From: Pezicula radicicola
Lineage: Eukaryota; Ascomycota; Leotiomycetes; Helotiales; Dermateaceae
Length of the DNA stretch: 64,000 nt
NCBI GenBank assembly: GCA_003008705.1
Contig: PDUO01000094.1
Coordinates: forward strand, 68,802-132,801
Direction of reading: 5' to 3'
Shown: piece by piece, positions 21,701-33,329 of the stretch
Layout of the letters: the number at the start of each line of letters is the position of its first letter
How positions within the stretch are numbered: the first letter of the stretch is position 1
Program-made: the position numbers and the translations under genes
The notes under the pieces: generated by a model
Told to the model about the DNA's origin: nothing
The model's input: the letters and a program-made list of their open reading frames with translations, nothing else
Database searches by the model: none

Positions 21701-24700
21701 GATATTTCGATGGCTTTTGACCATTGCTCGAGCGAGATGTGGTAGGAAATGAGACTAGAGCAGATGGATATTGTTTCTGTGGTAATCTTCGACTTGGAAA
21801 TTACTGACTCGAAGCTCTCTGTTATGACCTTCTCAGTTGTCACAGAAGTAAAACTTGATGTCGTGGTCGTCGTTTTAGTGCTTGAAGAAGTTGACTCTGT
21901 GGTATTAATAATCACTTGCGTCGTTTTAGAGATCAGAGTCTCGCAGGACTCGGCATGTTCGTACTTGTTGTGTGCTCTGAACCAAGCGCAGCACTTCTGG
22001 AAAACAGAAATTGCAGTCGTTGATAAATTGATGGCAAGCATGAGCTCACCGACAGCCTTAAGACGAAGAAAGATGACCTCAGACTCAAAGTCGTATTCCT
22101 CATATTCTTCCCAGATGCAAATCAGAACCCCAGCGGCTTCCTCGTGGCGATGAAGGCGGCGGAGGAACTCCACATAGACCACTAATATATCAATCATTGA
22201 TACATGGACTTCTATTCCAAAGCTATGGTGGTGGGTTCCATGGCAGTAGGTTATGATGCGACTCCAAAGCATAATATATAGCTCTTCAGCTTCGAATAGC
22301 TTCCCTTCCCCTTCGTACAAGACTGCAAGTTCTAGTGTGATCTTGATACGATGAAGGTCCCAGAGCTCGACTTCGGTTGAAGTGGCAAATATTTCTCGCT
22401 CATACTCTGTGATATCCTTGTGCTTCTGTCCTTTTTTGAGCACAACACCGAGATGTCCAGAAATACTACTTTCTTCCACAGAGCCCTTCCCATATCGAGT
22501 AATCATGATTTCCCGAAGCTCACGCCAAATAGTTTCAGCGTGCGTTTCCTCATGAATAGAAACATACAACTCTGCCAAGATCTTCGAATAACGGATTACC
22601 ACATCGCTACTATTTCCCTGCCGATGTCTGGAAGCTTCGATGATATATTTGAGCATTTCTTCCTTCCATGTCGCGACTTCAGTTCGAGAGGTGAAAGTTC
22701 GTGTCTCCATAAGTTCAAGGAAAATAGTAACGCAACGAATAGTGAGGGTACTATATTTCTCCAGGATCGATCGTGAAACTACGGATGCTTCATAAAAGAC
22801 GTTTGATGCATCGGTATTATTGCCAACATTTCTAAGGAAATTTCCGTAAGTGATCAGCGTCTGCAGAACTGATGGGTGTTTCTCAGTTAAGATATTTTGA
22901 CGAATGAGCAAAGCAAGTCGATGCATGTTAATGGCATCATGACAGACATTTTCGTCGTCCCAGTAATGTGCCTCAAGTATTGCGCACTGAACATGGTCAG
23001 GGAAGCTGGACCTGAATTCATTCGACAAGTTGAAAGTATTGTTGTCCTTGTATAGAGACGATTCTCGGAAATGAATGATCCAGTTACGCAGGGCATACTC
23101 CAGGAGTGGTTCATTTTTTAACAAGCTATCGGCATCAAAATTTCTGATGCCTTCAAATGATGGTTGGCGATCGTCCATAAGCCGAAATTTGCAGTAAGCG
23201 AGCAGCCTTGTAGTGAAGTCAGCCTGAATAGTCTCTTCGGTTAGAAACTTTGTGCCAGCAGCTCGCGGATCAGCAAAGTGTGCCCTGACAGCTTCGTGCC
23301 GAAAGCTAATAACTCCATTGCGGACAGTCACTAAAGGGCCAAATGCGTCCGCGATTTCCTTCTCAACGACTTCTTTTCCACTCAAAAGGGCTTTCTTCTG
23401 AAGATCAACTTGAAGAAGACTTCTGACTTCCTCCACTCGTAGGGGTCGCTTAGCAACGAGGATCCATGACAACAAGAGCTTTGTGTTTGAGTTATTGAGA
23501 TCGACTGAGGCTGCTAGCTTATATATGATGCTGTTCAAGGATTCTTTCTTTTCTTTCAGGGCTTTTAAACTTTTCATAAAGCCGTCGTGGGTAGTCTCCT
23601 GCTTCAATAGCTTTGAGGCAAGAATTATCCAGAGAAAGTTACCGTTAGAGGCGTGATTTATGTCTTCCACTATAGCCTCTCTTTCGTGGTCGTTTTGATC
23701 TTCAAAATGGTGATACCCCTGAAGAGTATGTTCAGTAATGTGACGAAGATCATTGTGAATCAACTCCGGTGACATCTCGAGCAAATTAGTTCTGCTTATG
23801 TTCAGGTGGGATGCCTTTCGGCAAAATAAGATTGCCTGAGCATGGGAGTGCTTGGAGGCGAGGCTCTGAATGTGCTTGCTGATGGAATTGATTTTGTCAT
23901 GGCCATCAATCTCATTGAAACCGTCGATGACGATCATTAGACTTATCTTCTTGGAAATTTGCATTCCGGCATCAACAGATTCCCAGAGCGCTTTTTCGAT
24001 GGCTGGAATATCGGCTCCTTTGAAGGAAAGATCATGGGCCCGCGTGAGAGCTTTTAATAGGGAGATACCGCCGATGTTGGTATCCAAGAGTTGGAGAGCA
24101 AGGCCTTTGGCGACTGCAATTGAGGTACTTTCGTGGGGCAAATCAGAATCTGTGATATGTTAGAGAGGATCTAATACCGGTACGAATTGGTTTACAAGAG
24201 ATCATTTTGATTAGGTCAAGTGAACTACCCAAGTCAATTGAGTTACTCAACCTCTTATGTCTGAATAGATGACTATTCGGAATGATCTCATATAAACCAA
24301 TTTGTACGGGGTATAAGCGTCCCACTATCCCTTGGAGTTTTAAGTTAGGCAAGACATACCAATAGTGTAAGTCAAAGTCTCATATATCTTTCTGTCCAAA
24401 GGCCTGTGTAACCTTTCTACGGCCCAGCCTGCCAAAAAGGTCTTACCGCACCCAGCTGGACCAGTGATAGTAAGAACATCGTCGTTTCCCCTAGAGAAAT
24501 CTAGGAGATATCGTTCGAACCACTCGCAAGTATACTCATCTCGTCGTGCAGTAGCGGCCCTTCGATCTCTCACAATAGCTCTGGTAGTTCTATCGTGAAT
24601 TGCCAACCACTGCCTTACAAGACGAATGTTACTAGCATCTTCTGCTCCAACTTTGATTTTCCACATTCCCTCCACGATGTGACTTTTGTGGCGATAGAAA

Positions 24701-25532
24701 GACTCAATTGGTGAACCAAAAACTGAATTGAAGTCTATAATTATGTCGGACGAAGAAAGACCACTAGTACGTATGATGTAGTAGATGCAAACTTCGCGGA
24801 CAAGAGTCAAGAGGGAGTCAAATGCTTGCCCAACATCGGAACTAATGTGGGGATTGGTAGCGAGGAGGTCGCGGTGGTGGAGGAAGAAAGAGAGCGAGAG
24901 ACCAATTCGGTAGAATACTTCAAAGGCAGTTTCGAGTGCTTGAGCATTACTCGGACCCAGCTTCAATCGTTGGAAATTTTAGCAAACGATAAAAAATATG
25001 GGCGTGTTAGGGGAAGTATTCTTACCTCGATTAAAAGCCGACAACTACTCCAAATCAATTTTGCAGCGACCTTACTCTCAGGCACAAACCCTCTAACAGC
25101 TTTTTCATATCCACTGATCTGCAATGCAAAGAACTCCGCCAATTTCAAGACTTTATCCCACCTACTCCCTCTCTGCGGCATGTATGTAAGACGTTCAAGC
25201 TCAATATAATCTAGCAGGCTTTCGAGAGTCATCTGGTCAATGTAATGGGCGTTTACATGGCCGATCTCCGAGATAAACCTGCTGCGAGTTGAGGCTATAG
25301 TCTCGCCAAGGAAGTCAGTCGTTTGGGAGTGGTTATTGGAAGAGGACGAGGACATTGACAGGCTGCTGTTAGTTATGTTTGTGCTGAAGGTATTCATGGT
25401 GGATTGAGCTTGCTGGCTGAAGCCTTTTTCGTCGAAGCTGCTATTATTACGGGAATTCTTCTTGACAACGATCGAGTCTGTACCTGTGCCACCGTGGCCG
25501 TTGGTATATTCGTTGACAGCTGAGGGAGCCAT
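18742..25532 (-). CDS. NLR-like STAND protein (NACHT NTPase with TPR-type repeats)
   Basis: Five exons (25532-25026, 24960-24360, 24149-20893, 20841-19606, 19503-18742) make a 2120-aa protein; every junction keeps frame. An N-terminal helical region of about 330 residues follows a Ser/Asn-rich start, as in fungal STAND proteins. Walker A is GPAGCGKT (about 336-343) and the Walker B-like strand is MIVIDGFNEIDG (about 441-452), typical of NACHT domains. The remainder is helical repeats in the style of TPR units, e.g. GEGKLFEAEELYIMLW and EHGHWNKVIEVYQELL. Two Ser/Thr-rich linkers (about 1100-1140 and 1456-1490) break the repeats into blocks. Such proteins act in fungal non-self recognition and regulated cell death, but no effector domain is recognisable here, so the role is inferred. 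Intron 2 (24150-24359, 210 nt) is unusually long because it carries a MITE. Confidence 0.9.
24172..24316. mobile_element. MITE-B copy 1, inside intron 2 of the NLR gene
   Basis: About 145 bp. Left end ATACCGGTACGAATTGG and reverse complement of right end ATACCCCGTACAAATTGG match over about 33 bp with a one-base shift, continuing TTTA.A.GAGATCATT. The interior includes AATTGAGTTACTCAA. It lies wholly within the intron between the P-loop exon and the next exon. Confidence 0.82.
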
Positions 25533-25664
25533 AGTTTGACTTGTAGAGGGGCAAGTTCCGACTGTTGATACACTCGTGACCTTATGTGGAGGTTGTGTAG
25601 GTGAAGATTGGCGATCTCATTGACTTGTCAGCCAAGTAATAGCACACATCTCGGGACTGAATAC

Positions 25665-26100
25665 TTACAGCTTGAGCAACCGAACAGAGTTGTGATGCGT
25701 GACCAAAAGTAGCAGAGTCGAAGACAAGGATGGACTTGTGATAAATGTGCTGTGTATGCTCTTGCCATACAATATAGAAATCCCTAGGGGAGATGTGTTC
25801 AGCTTAAAACATTGTCCACAGCTGGTTTGCTGTGTAACGTCGGTTAGAGAAGTGGAAACTCCACTGGCCCAGCTACGTCTCCATTCCGCGATGAATGAGC
25901 ATGGTAACACGAGAATGCTTCTCGTATGCATTGCAGGCCAAATAAACCTATTCTTGATCCATTTAGCAACGTTCTGAACGAAGTCAGCTTCGGGAGGCTT
26001 TCGTGGCGGCGGGAAACAAACCTTGACAGTGGTCTGGGGAACTCCGTCAGCCCCTTTGGGATTGTCAGTCAGCCACAATTCGTTCAGCTGCTGCAGCTAA
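25665..26100 (-). pseudogene. Possible gene fragment of unknown family
   Basis: A frame beginning after a good acceptor (TTTGTTTAG, preceded by a CTAAT branch-like word) encodes LQQLNELWLTDNPKGADG followed by a Pro-rich stretch, an amphipathic segment and a Ser/Leu-rich end. An upstream minus frame contains MGDWFSDGQFERNQ, but I find no donor that joins the two. It may be a truncated gene or relic; no family recognised. Confidence 0.25.
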
Positions 26101-26346
26101 ACAAACAGAACATTAGACAGAGTCGGTTTAAGTCTCTAAGCATGCAAAGATTCAATAGTTGATTTCGTTCAAATTGACCATCAGAGAACCAATCACCCAT
26201 AACTCCGGTATATCGTGTACGAGTAGATAGATTTTGTCGCTTAACAATATACAATACAGACAACGAACAGGAATACAAATTAACAGGACACTTGTTACCA
26301 GGGAGTGACACTTGCACTAGAAGATCAAGTATGCTACTGAAATCAA

Positions 26347-26516
26347 CTACTGCGCGAATTGGTTTATAAAAGATTATTTTTGCTACAGAAATGAAATTAC
26401 TCAAATCATCAAATTAAATGAGCTACCTAAATCAAGTGAGTTACTCAACTCTATTTCTTATATCTGAGTAGATAGATATACAAAACTATCTCTTATAAAT
26501 CAATTCATATGGTAAA
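26347..26516. mobile_element. MITE-B copy 2
   Basis: About 165-170 bp. Left end GAATTGGTTTATAAAAGAT and reverse complement of right end GAATTGATTTATAAGAGAT differ at two positions. The interior contains AAGTGAGTTACTCAAC, as in copy 1, and similar flanking words (TCTGA(G/A)TAGAT). Same family as the element in the NLR intron 2 kb away. Confidence 0.82.
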
Positions 26517-26899
26517 TCATTTCTAGGATGGACTAACTGGAGTGGAGTCTGGGGAAAGGGCTTGTTTTAGGCTCCGGCGATGCCGCCCACTAACTTTGCG
26601 GATGCGGGACGTTTCGTACGAGAAGTGTCATATGCGAGCCACTGATTCACACGCGAGCTGCTGCTAATAGTGTAATATAAAAAGCAAAAAGATCAGAGCC
26701 ATTGCTGAAACCGAGGTTAGCTGTACAGTCACACAGTTCTTCGGGCGGGGTTAATGCAAATGTTCAAAGCTTATTCTGGCAAGGGAAATCCAATCGGAAT
26801 CTTGCGACCAAAACGCGTCAAAAGGTGGCTATCAGGTGCGATGGTTGTATATTGATACACCGTGTAAGAATAGAGAATAGGGTCGAGTAAAATTGCCAT

Positions 26900-29828
26900 T
26901 CAAGGATACTGCTCATAATCAGCTTGGGCCATCTCTCTAATACATTTTGTCGCATCAACCACATGGCTTGGGTTGACCACCGTGGAGCTTTTCGTGTCCT
27001 TAGTTAGATCCCCAGGGAAAAGACTATCCATGGGATTATCCCGAAGCCACTGTTCTACATTCTTTCTATCACGGTCAACCCAAGTTGCTTTCGCAGCAAT
27101 CTTGTCTAATGATTGAGCGAGGTAAGAATTATATGCCTTCCACCCAACAAATTAGCTGTCGTCTTATTCCCTAGACGTAATGTGGCTTACTTGTGTATCC
27201 TTGTCATCGAACCATGTCTTCACATCTCTCATTTGTGCTGCCGTACAGAGTGAAGAGACGCACAAGGCGACCAAACGACCAAGAGCTCCAATCCCCCCAC
27301 CAGTAGATTTTTCTATCTCGGAGAAATTTGTCTTGAACCAATTCCAAAGTTTTTGCTTTCCTGCTGGGTAGGTTCTAAGTGTGCTGAGGACGATTGGGGT
27401 TTGGTTGCGCGCTATTATCTGGGGGTCCATGGCGTAACTAAGTGTACGATTTATGAGATCATCTTGCTCGGCGTATCCCAGGGATCGGAGACAGATGTTG
27501 CGTTCGTCAATTGTGGTCGAATCTTCTATCGTAGATTTTATGAAATTGTACTAGATAATTGTCAATTTTAGAGAATCAAGAGCAGCAGTGGGGCTTCCAA
27601 CCTCGTTCAGGGAGCCTTCCCTGAGAACACTTGCAAAAACGGCCTCCAGAATGTTGATGTTAATTCTTTCCTTGTCCCCTTTTCGATAAGTTGCAAACAT
27701 GTTTCTTGCGGCTTTCTTAACGTTTCCGTCCATGAACGCGTGTGAGAATAGCATGGCCTTTAACATTTGCTCCATATCATCATCGTCATCATAAAAGTAC
27801 CAGCCTTTGGTGTTTACACACTTGGCTATGAGACGATCTCGGAAAATCTTCAGCCCAAGTAAAACTTCCGGAGACTCAAAAGACCAAGCGTCAATTATAG
27901 AATCAAGTATGCTCAGGATCTCCTTCCAAACAAAGAAACTGCTTTCGTCTTCGAATTCAGCAATAAGGCTTAAGACAGCTGAAGTCCTTGTAAGACCAGG
28001 ATTATCACTTGATGCTACAGCAAAGGCATCAGAAATCAGACCGATTTTGTCTTCAACGGAGAGAAGCCTATCTTTCGCATGCTTGCCGAGCGTTTTCAGT
28101 CGTTCTGGACTGTATTCTGTTCGATAAAGGCCAGTATGGTCGCTATTCATTTTGTAGAAGTCCAGTGGAACTTCAACAGTTATACTTCGCTCATTTAGCG
28201 CGATTTCCTTGATGCCTTGCTTTGTTAAAATCCGCAGAGACAACGGGTAGAGAATTTGATCGTCATCCAAGCTTGGGATTCCATTATGGATGAACCTCTT
28301 TTGCCTGATCTCTATCGTTCCTGATGGTTCGACTTCAATGACACTCACAACGGGATAGCCTACATGTTTAGTCCAGATTGCCATGATATCGCCCACATTA
28401 CGGCCGCTAACATGACTTAGAGATTCCCACAAATCGGTTGTTTTCGTATTCCCATAAGCATGTTGTTTCAGATACTTCCGTATTCCTTTCAAAAATACCT
28501 TTTCGCCGAGAAAACTGGCTATCATCCGAATAACAGCGCACCCCTTTTCATATGATATTTCATCAAATATCTGTGCAATATCGGCCGCTCGTTTTACCGG
28601 CACTTCAATTGGATGGCTGGCTTTGCTAGAGTCCAGGGTAAGAGCATTTTGGTATCCTTTTGAAGTCCAGTCCTGCCATGTGGACCAGTCTGGTTCCAGG
28701 GTTTCCCAGGCATGCAGCTCAGCCCAGGTGGCAAAGCCTTCATTGAGCCATAGGCCATCCCAGAACTCCATGGTTACAATATTTCCAAACCACTGATGGG
28801 CCAGCTCATGAACGATGACAGATACTGCAAGGCGGCGGGCTTGCGCACTAGTGCGGGAACCGGCTAGAACAACAATTTCATTACAAGTAATGAGGCCCCA
28901 ATGCTCCATAGCGCCTTGAGAGCCAGGAACACCAATTAAATCCATCTTTGGTAATGGAAAAGGGATGTCGAATGTCTCCTCGAAATGCTTCAAAGTCCTT
29001 GCTGCAAGTTCGACTGCATACCGGCCGTGCTCGACGTTCTTATCAGCAGCAGTGTAGAGTCGGATTGGGACTCTGAAATCATTATTCTCAATGAACTTGA
29101 AATCGCCTACAGCAAAACAAAGAACGTAGGTGGACATTGGAGGGCTCGTAAGAAAAGTGACAGCCTTCTTCTTGCTCTAGGTAATCATGTTAGCTCGCGA
29201 TGGGGAACTGGGGTTTTCTATCTCTTACGTTAGCATCACCTTCATTCAAGATATCTACCTCGGACGCGACTGGCATATTCCCCAAGCAGGTCAGGTTCTT
29301 ATTGGCCACCAGCGTTACGGAGAATGTAGCTTTCAAAGCAGGTTCATCGAAACAAGGGAACGCCTTCCTCGCATCTGTCGGCTCGAAGTGCGTTGATGCC
29401 ATCCATGTGGTGCCCGCAGGACCTTCGACCGGGCTTGTATAAAAGCCATAGCCATGGTGGAGGAGCGTGCCTCTGAATGCTTGCTTCAGCTGCAGTCTTG
29501 AAGGTGAAATCACTTTTTGTTTAAGGGGTATCGTAACTGTCTCCTGCGCCTTATCGAACTGAAGCCCTGAAATTTCCACACTTTGGCCATTGACGTCTAA
29601 TAGCTCTGTTTCGAGAATATCCAGGTCGGCACAATTCAAAGTGATAGATGTCGTTTCCTTCACGACATAGAGATCAATGATGACTAACCCTTGGTAATCA
29701 AGCTTGTCCTCAAGATCAGGCTCGATGCGCAATTCGTAATGTACAGGGCGTACATTTGTTGGAAGGATGTCTCTGTCGGGGTTGGCTGGTTGAACGCATT
29801 TCCGACATTGCAGCCGTTCTGTTCTCAT
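26900..29828 (-). CDS. M1-family zinc aminopeptidase
   Basis: Removes N-terminal residues from peptides; cytosolic-type (no signal peptide). Four exons (29828-29229, 29176-27602, 27550-27191, 27136-26900), all phase 0, give 923 aa, normal for the family. Landmarks are RDILPTNVRPVHYEL at the start, the exopeptidase motif as GAMEHWG (about 288-294; usual form GAMEN), zinc site HELAH (323-327) with third ligand in NEGFATW (Glu about 346), and the transition-state Tyr in SYEKG (about 409). The C-terminal helical domain ends with KWLRDN-like QWLRDNP plus a ~45-residue extension. A TAG in frame at 27551 is removed if 27551-27601 is a 51-nt intron; the joined sequence then matches the family. The GAMEN Asn-to-His change and a CxxC near the N terminus (RLQCRKC) are unusual. 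Confidence 0.93.
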
Positions 29829-30510
29829 TATTGCGATGGTGGTGTTAAGATTGTGGCAATTATTGGTGCTGTCCTACAAGTCCTCGTAAACGTACGAATG
29901 CGGAAGGAGAAGTATAGTTACAGTACGAAGGTCCAGCTGCCTGCGATGCGCAAGAATCCTAATCAGACAGCGCTGGGAAGTGGGGAACGCTCTAGACCTC
30001 GCGGAGTGTAAAGCCGCAAAGGAAAAGGGGCTGTTTTCTAACGGGGGAAGATCTACGGTAACGGTCGCCGTCGCCACGACACTGTCAGGTCCTGGTGGGT
30101 GAATGCTTTTGAGGCTTCAAAGGCAATAGATATATCGGCGTTGGCAAGCTGATATTTTGTATTATTTGTAGCGGTAAAGATCACCAGATTCATCAGGCAA
30201 AGCTACGTAGCTGTTCGTTGTCAAGTGCGGCCCGCCGTACTCTACTGTACTATCCCCAGTAGAGGATCCTCGGTTGTGCCCCTGAATCCCAGATACCAGG
30301 CTACATCGGGGAAGGTTGCCATTCGTTCCCCCCCTGCTAGCCGAGTAAGCACCATCATGTCAACTCCCGAGACTGAGATGCTGATTCCAGACCAACAACA
30401 ACTTCCTTCACATATCTTATTTGTGCTGCCTCACATCTCCACCAATATTCCCCCCACTCCAATTGTCATCCAAATCCCTGAGTGAGGCTTATTATATACT
30501 GTATTTGACA
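29829..30510. promoter_or_regulatory. Divergent promoter region
   Basis: Separates the M1 peptidase (-) from the 713-aa gene (+). A plus-strand ATG frame of 42 codons (30356-30484) ends 26 nt before the ATG at 30511 and could be an upstream ORF if transcription starts before it. No specific site identified. Confidence 0.4.
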
Positions 30511-33095
30511 ATGCCAAAGAAGCGAGATGGCGGCAGCAGCGAGGCTTCTCAGCCACCTCCGCCGCCCCTTAACACGGGCCACCCCGATGTCCATGTCCCC
30601 GACTCTCCACAGCAGTGGTACTATAACGATGATATCACTGATCCTGTCAACTTTGGCTTCATGTTCCCAGTGCCAAAGGGCGGTAGAAAGGAAGGGTCCG
30701 CTGTTACACCAAATCTCACCGACCGGACTGTTGTCCCTTCTGTAGCTGACACGAGCAGTGTCTCTTTCGTGAGAGACGATAAGGGAAAAGGGAAGCAACG
30801 AGTTTCTCCTTTATCGGTGCCTCGACAAGTATGCAGAAACCCGAAGCGGGATATTCTTTCCAGAAAAAATTGCTCTTCACTCTCGAATCAATTTGAGTTA
30901 CTCCTCAAATATTTAGAACAAGTAGACTGACTCGGCGTTCTTAACTTCCGGCAGATTCCAGAAGCTGCCAAATTTCTAGCTCGCCCATCTGACTATCTGG
31001 AAAGTTCCCAGCAGGAAGCTCCTGTTACCCAGCCGAGCCTTGCCAGTCTTTCTGCGTCTGAACGACAACATATTCCTCGAAATATGCCCTTGCGGTATAA
31101 TTCACCTCTCCATGTGGTTCAGGATACTGGGACCATCCCCCAGCAATACTTTAGTGTTACTAGTACACTCATCAATCAAAGGTTAGCCGAACAGCTTTTC
31201 TCCCAAGATGTATAATGACTTCTCAAGGTCGCCGAGATATGGCCCTCCCACCTCCCGAGAAGCCGAGAGCTCTTTCTTAGCAACGGGCGTCGATCCGTTC
31301 TACAACGACAATGACTTTTCTATCCAGAACTACATCGACCCTCTACCTTACAGTGGCCCTATCGTCACCCAGGAGCCGGTTGTCTCTGCAAGTCTTGCCG
31401 GGCCTTCAGTAAAGCGGAGAGCGCAGAGATCACCTTCACCAATCTTCAGTTCTCACTCCACCCATTCAACCAATTTCCCATCCAGAACACCTCCAAATTT
31501 CTTTCACAAACGCAGACGAGGAATAGATGGTCTTTCGCCTCAACAGAATTACCATTATAGGGATCCAAATCTGTGTGTACGTTGCATGATCTATAACAAG
31601 GCGGTGCGTGAGAAATCCCCACCACTATCTCTTGGAAGTGGTGCTGCTTGCGAACTTTTCTTATGTCGTGCAGTATACTGGTTCCGGTTTATGTGAAAAA
31701 TGCATTCAAGCAACCAACTTCACCGCCTGGCCAAGTTTACGTGGTACTCGGCGTGGGAATATGGAAACGTTGGTTCTCTATCTCTTGCCAGGCGAGTTCT
31801 CTTCTCAAAATACTAATAATCATGAAACTAACACAATAGTAGTACATATGGAGGATTGTATCCGTGAGATGCCTGCCAATATCCCACAAGCCAGTACGAA
31901 AATTCTCCAAGTTATTTTTTCTCATCTAGGCTGGCCTATGTGCCAGAGATAAATCCTGTCTCGCATTCTTAAGACTACCTTAAACAAAAGAATTGCTAAC
32001 TCTGAGAGTGTGCAGGAACTTGGCGATTCCTCTCTACGCCACCTCCTGAGCAAGAACATGATTTCAGTGCCTTAGTCTTTCAGGATAAATGTACACTAGT
32101 CAAGGAGCAAGTTAGGTCAACGGGTCTTTTCTCCGAGGACTTCGCAGATCTCGCAGACATCGCACAAAAGTACCAGCGATCGTTACCGACGCCCGTAAGC
32201 TTCCTTATTTCAGACCCCGTTTTCTACTTGGGTATATTGGGTCTTGACCTTTCAAATCCCATTTTGCTAACAGAATGATGTACAGAATCCAACCTTAGAA
32301 GCCTGCTGTACACTTCTAGTTGCCAACTGCGAACTATACAAATCTTTTGTAGCAGTTGGCCGATCAAAAAGTGCCGTGAAAAACATCGACGTTCCAGCTT
32401 TGGTCGAAAAAATCCAAAGCTCACGAATACTCATGTTTCGAGGATTTCGAGAACTACAAGAAATGGCATTATCATCCTCAGACACAAGGAACCGAGAAAC
32501 TTGGCTTCCTTCCTTCCTCTGCGCAGTCTGGATGACGATAAGTGCCGTGTTGTTTCTGGATATGCTTGTTGCCTGCCCTTCGCCATGGAAAGAGCAGATC
32601 TGGGGTCAAGGATGGCATCAAAGAATCACAGAAATGCGACATGGTGGCTATGGAATGCTAGTGCACATTCTGCAAGCTAATACAAAGGGTGTAAATCCAC
32701 TCAAACTCAACGTATGGTCCGATGATATTCCTTCGCCTCGATACACCGCTTCTGCCTTGACGTCCCACCAGCCAGGAAAAGCAAGTCCTCTTACTGTCAG
32801 CACCGCCTACACGCAGAATATCGTCGCGTACGACAATCAGCACTGGCCACAAGCGTCGAGCGTACAAAACCCTTGGATGGAAAGTCATATCATGGCCGAA
32901 AAGTTAAGGAGAGACAGAGAGATTCTTCTTGGGAGAGAACCCGCTGCTTTGCAAGGACTAATGGCATTAAAAGCTTGGCAGGCACGATACGGTGATCACT
33001 TGAAAATGGGCGAGGATATGTTTAGTAAGGACTTGTATAGTCTTGCTTTAATGAAACCTATTGCTGGATTATGGAGGGTTTTTGAAATGAAATAG
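30511..33095 (+). CDS. Unknown nuclear-type protein with paired CxxC motifs
   Basis: Not recognised by name. Six exons (30511-30828, 30955-31181, 31228-31603, 31674-31893, 32016-32194, 32274-33095) give 713 aa. The first half is low-complexity, rich in Pro, Ser and charged residues (PPPPPL, KGKGKQR, KRRAQRSPSP, HKRRRG), compatible with a nuclear protein. Exons 3 and 4 join two pairs of cysteines, CVRC (298-301) and CEKC (314-317), which could bind one zinc. The C-terminal ~270 residues form a helical domain (TLEACCTLLVANCELYKSF, MTISAVLFLDMLVACP, WKEQIWGQGWHQRI) ending in a Trp-rich segment. The internal donor at 31894 is the weakest splice call. The exon 4 stretch around 31770-31850 may hide one more intron. 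Confidence 0.65.
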
Positions 33096-33329
33096 GCGGG
33101 ATTTTGTTTACGGTTTGGGTTTACCAAAAATCTGTTACTTGGTCACTGTACTAGGAGATGAGATTATGATTTATGAAAAAATTGTATTATGTTTTTTCGA
33201 CGTGCCTTTGTAACTAAATTGATCTCACTGTGTTCATTTTGAGGGTTATTTACAAAGTGCAGGGTAGAGTTATTTAGGTAATCTATAATCTACCGTATTC
33301 CTTGCTTTTGGCTCGTACAGTAAGAGATC
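33096..33329. other. Intergenic region
   Basis: Short AT-rich gap between the 713-aa gene and the DUF6536 relic; nothing recognised. Confidence 0.4.

Larger units (their letters stand above)
25533..26899. other. Intergenic with unresolved coding-like relic and MITE-B copy 2
   Basis: Upstream of the NLR and downstream of the M1 peptidase. A minus-strand frame at 25665-26078 and an upstream acceptor at about 26100 look partly coding (listed separately). MITE-B copy 2 follows at 26347-26516. The remaining sequence shows nothing recognisable. Confidence 0.45.

Noticed and set aside
24340..24966. Separate P-loop gene upstream of a separate TPR gene
   Set aside because: Splice sites at 24359/24150 join both in frame and make one NLR.
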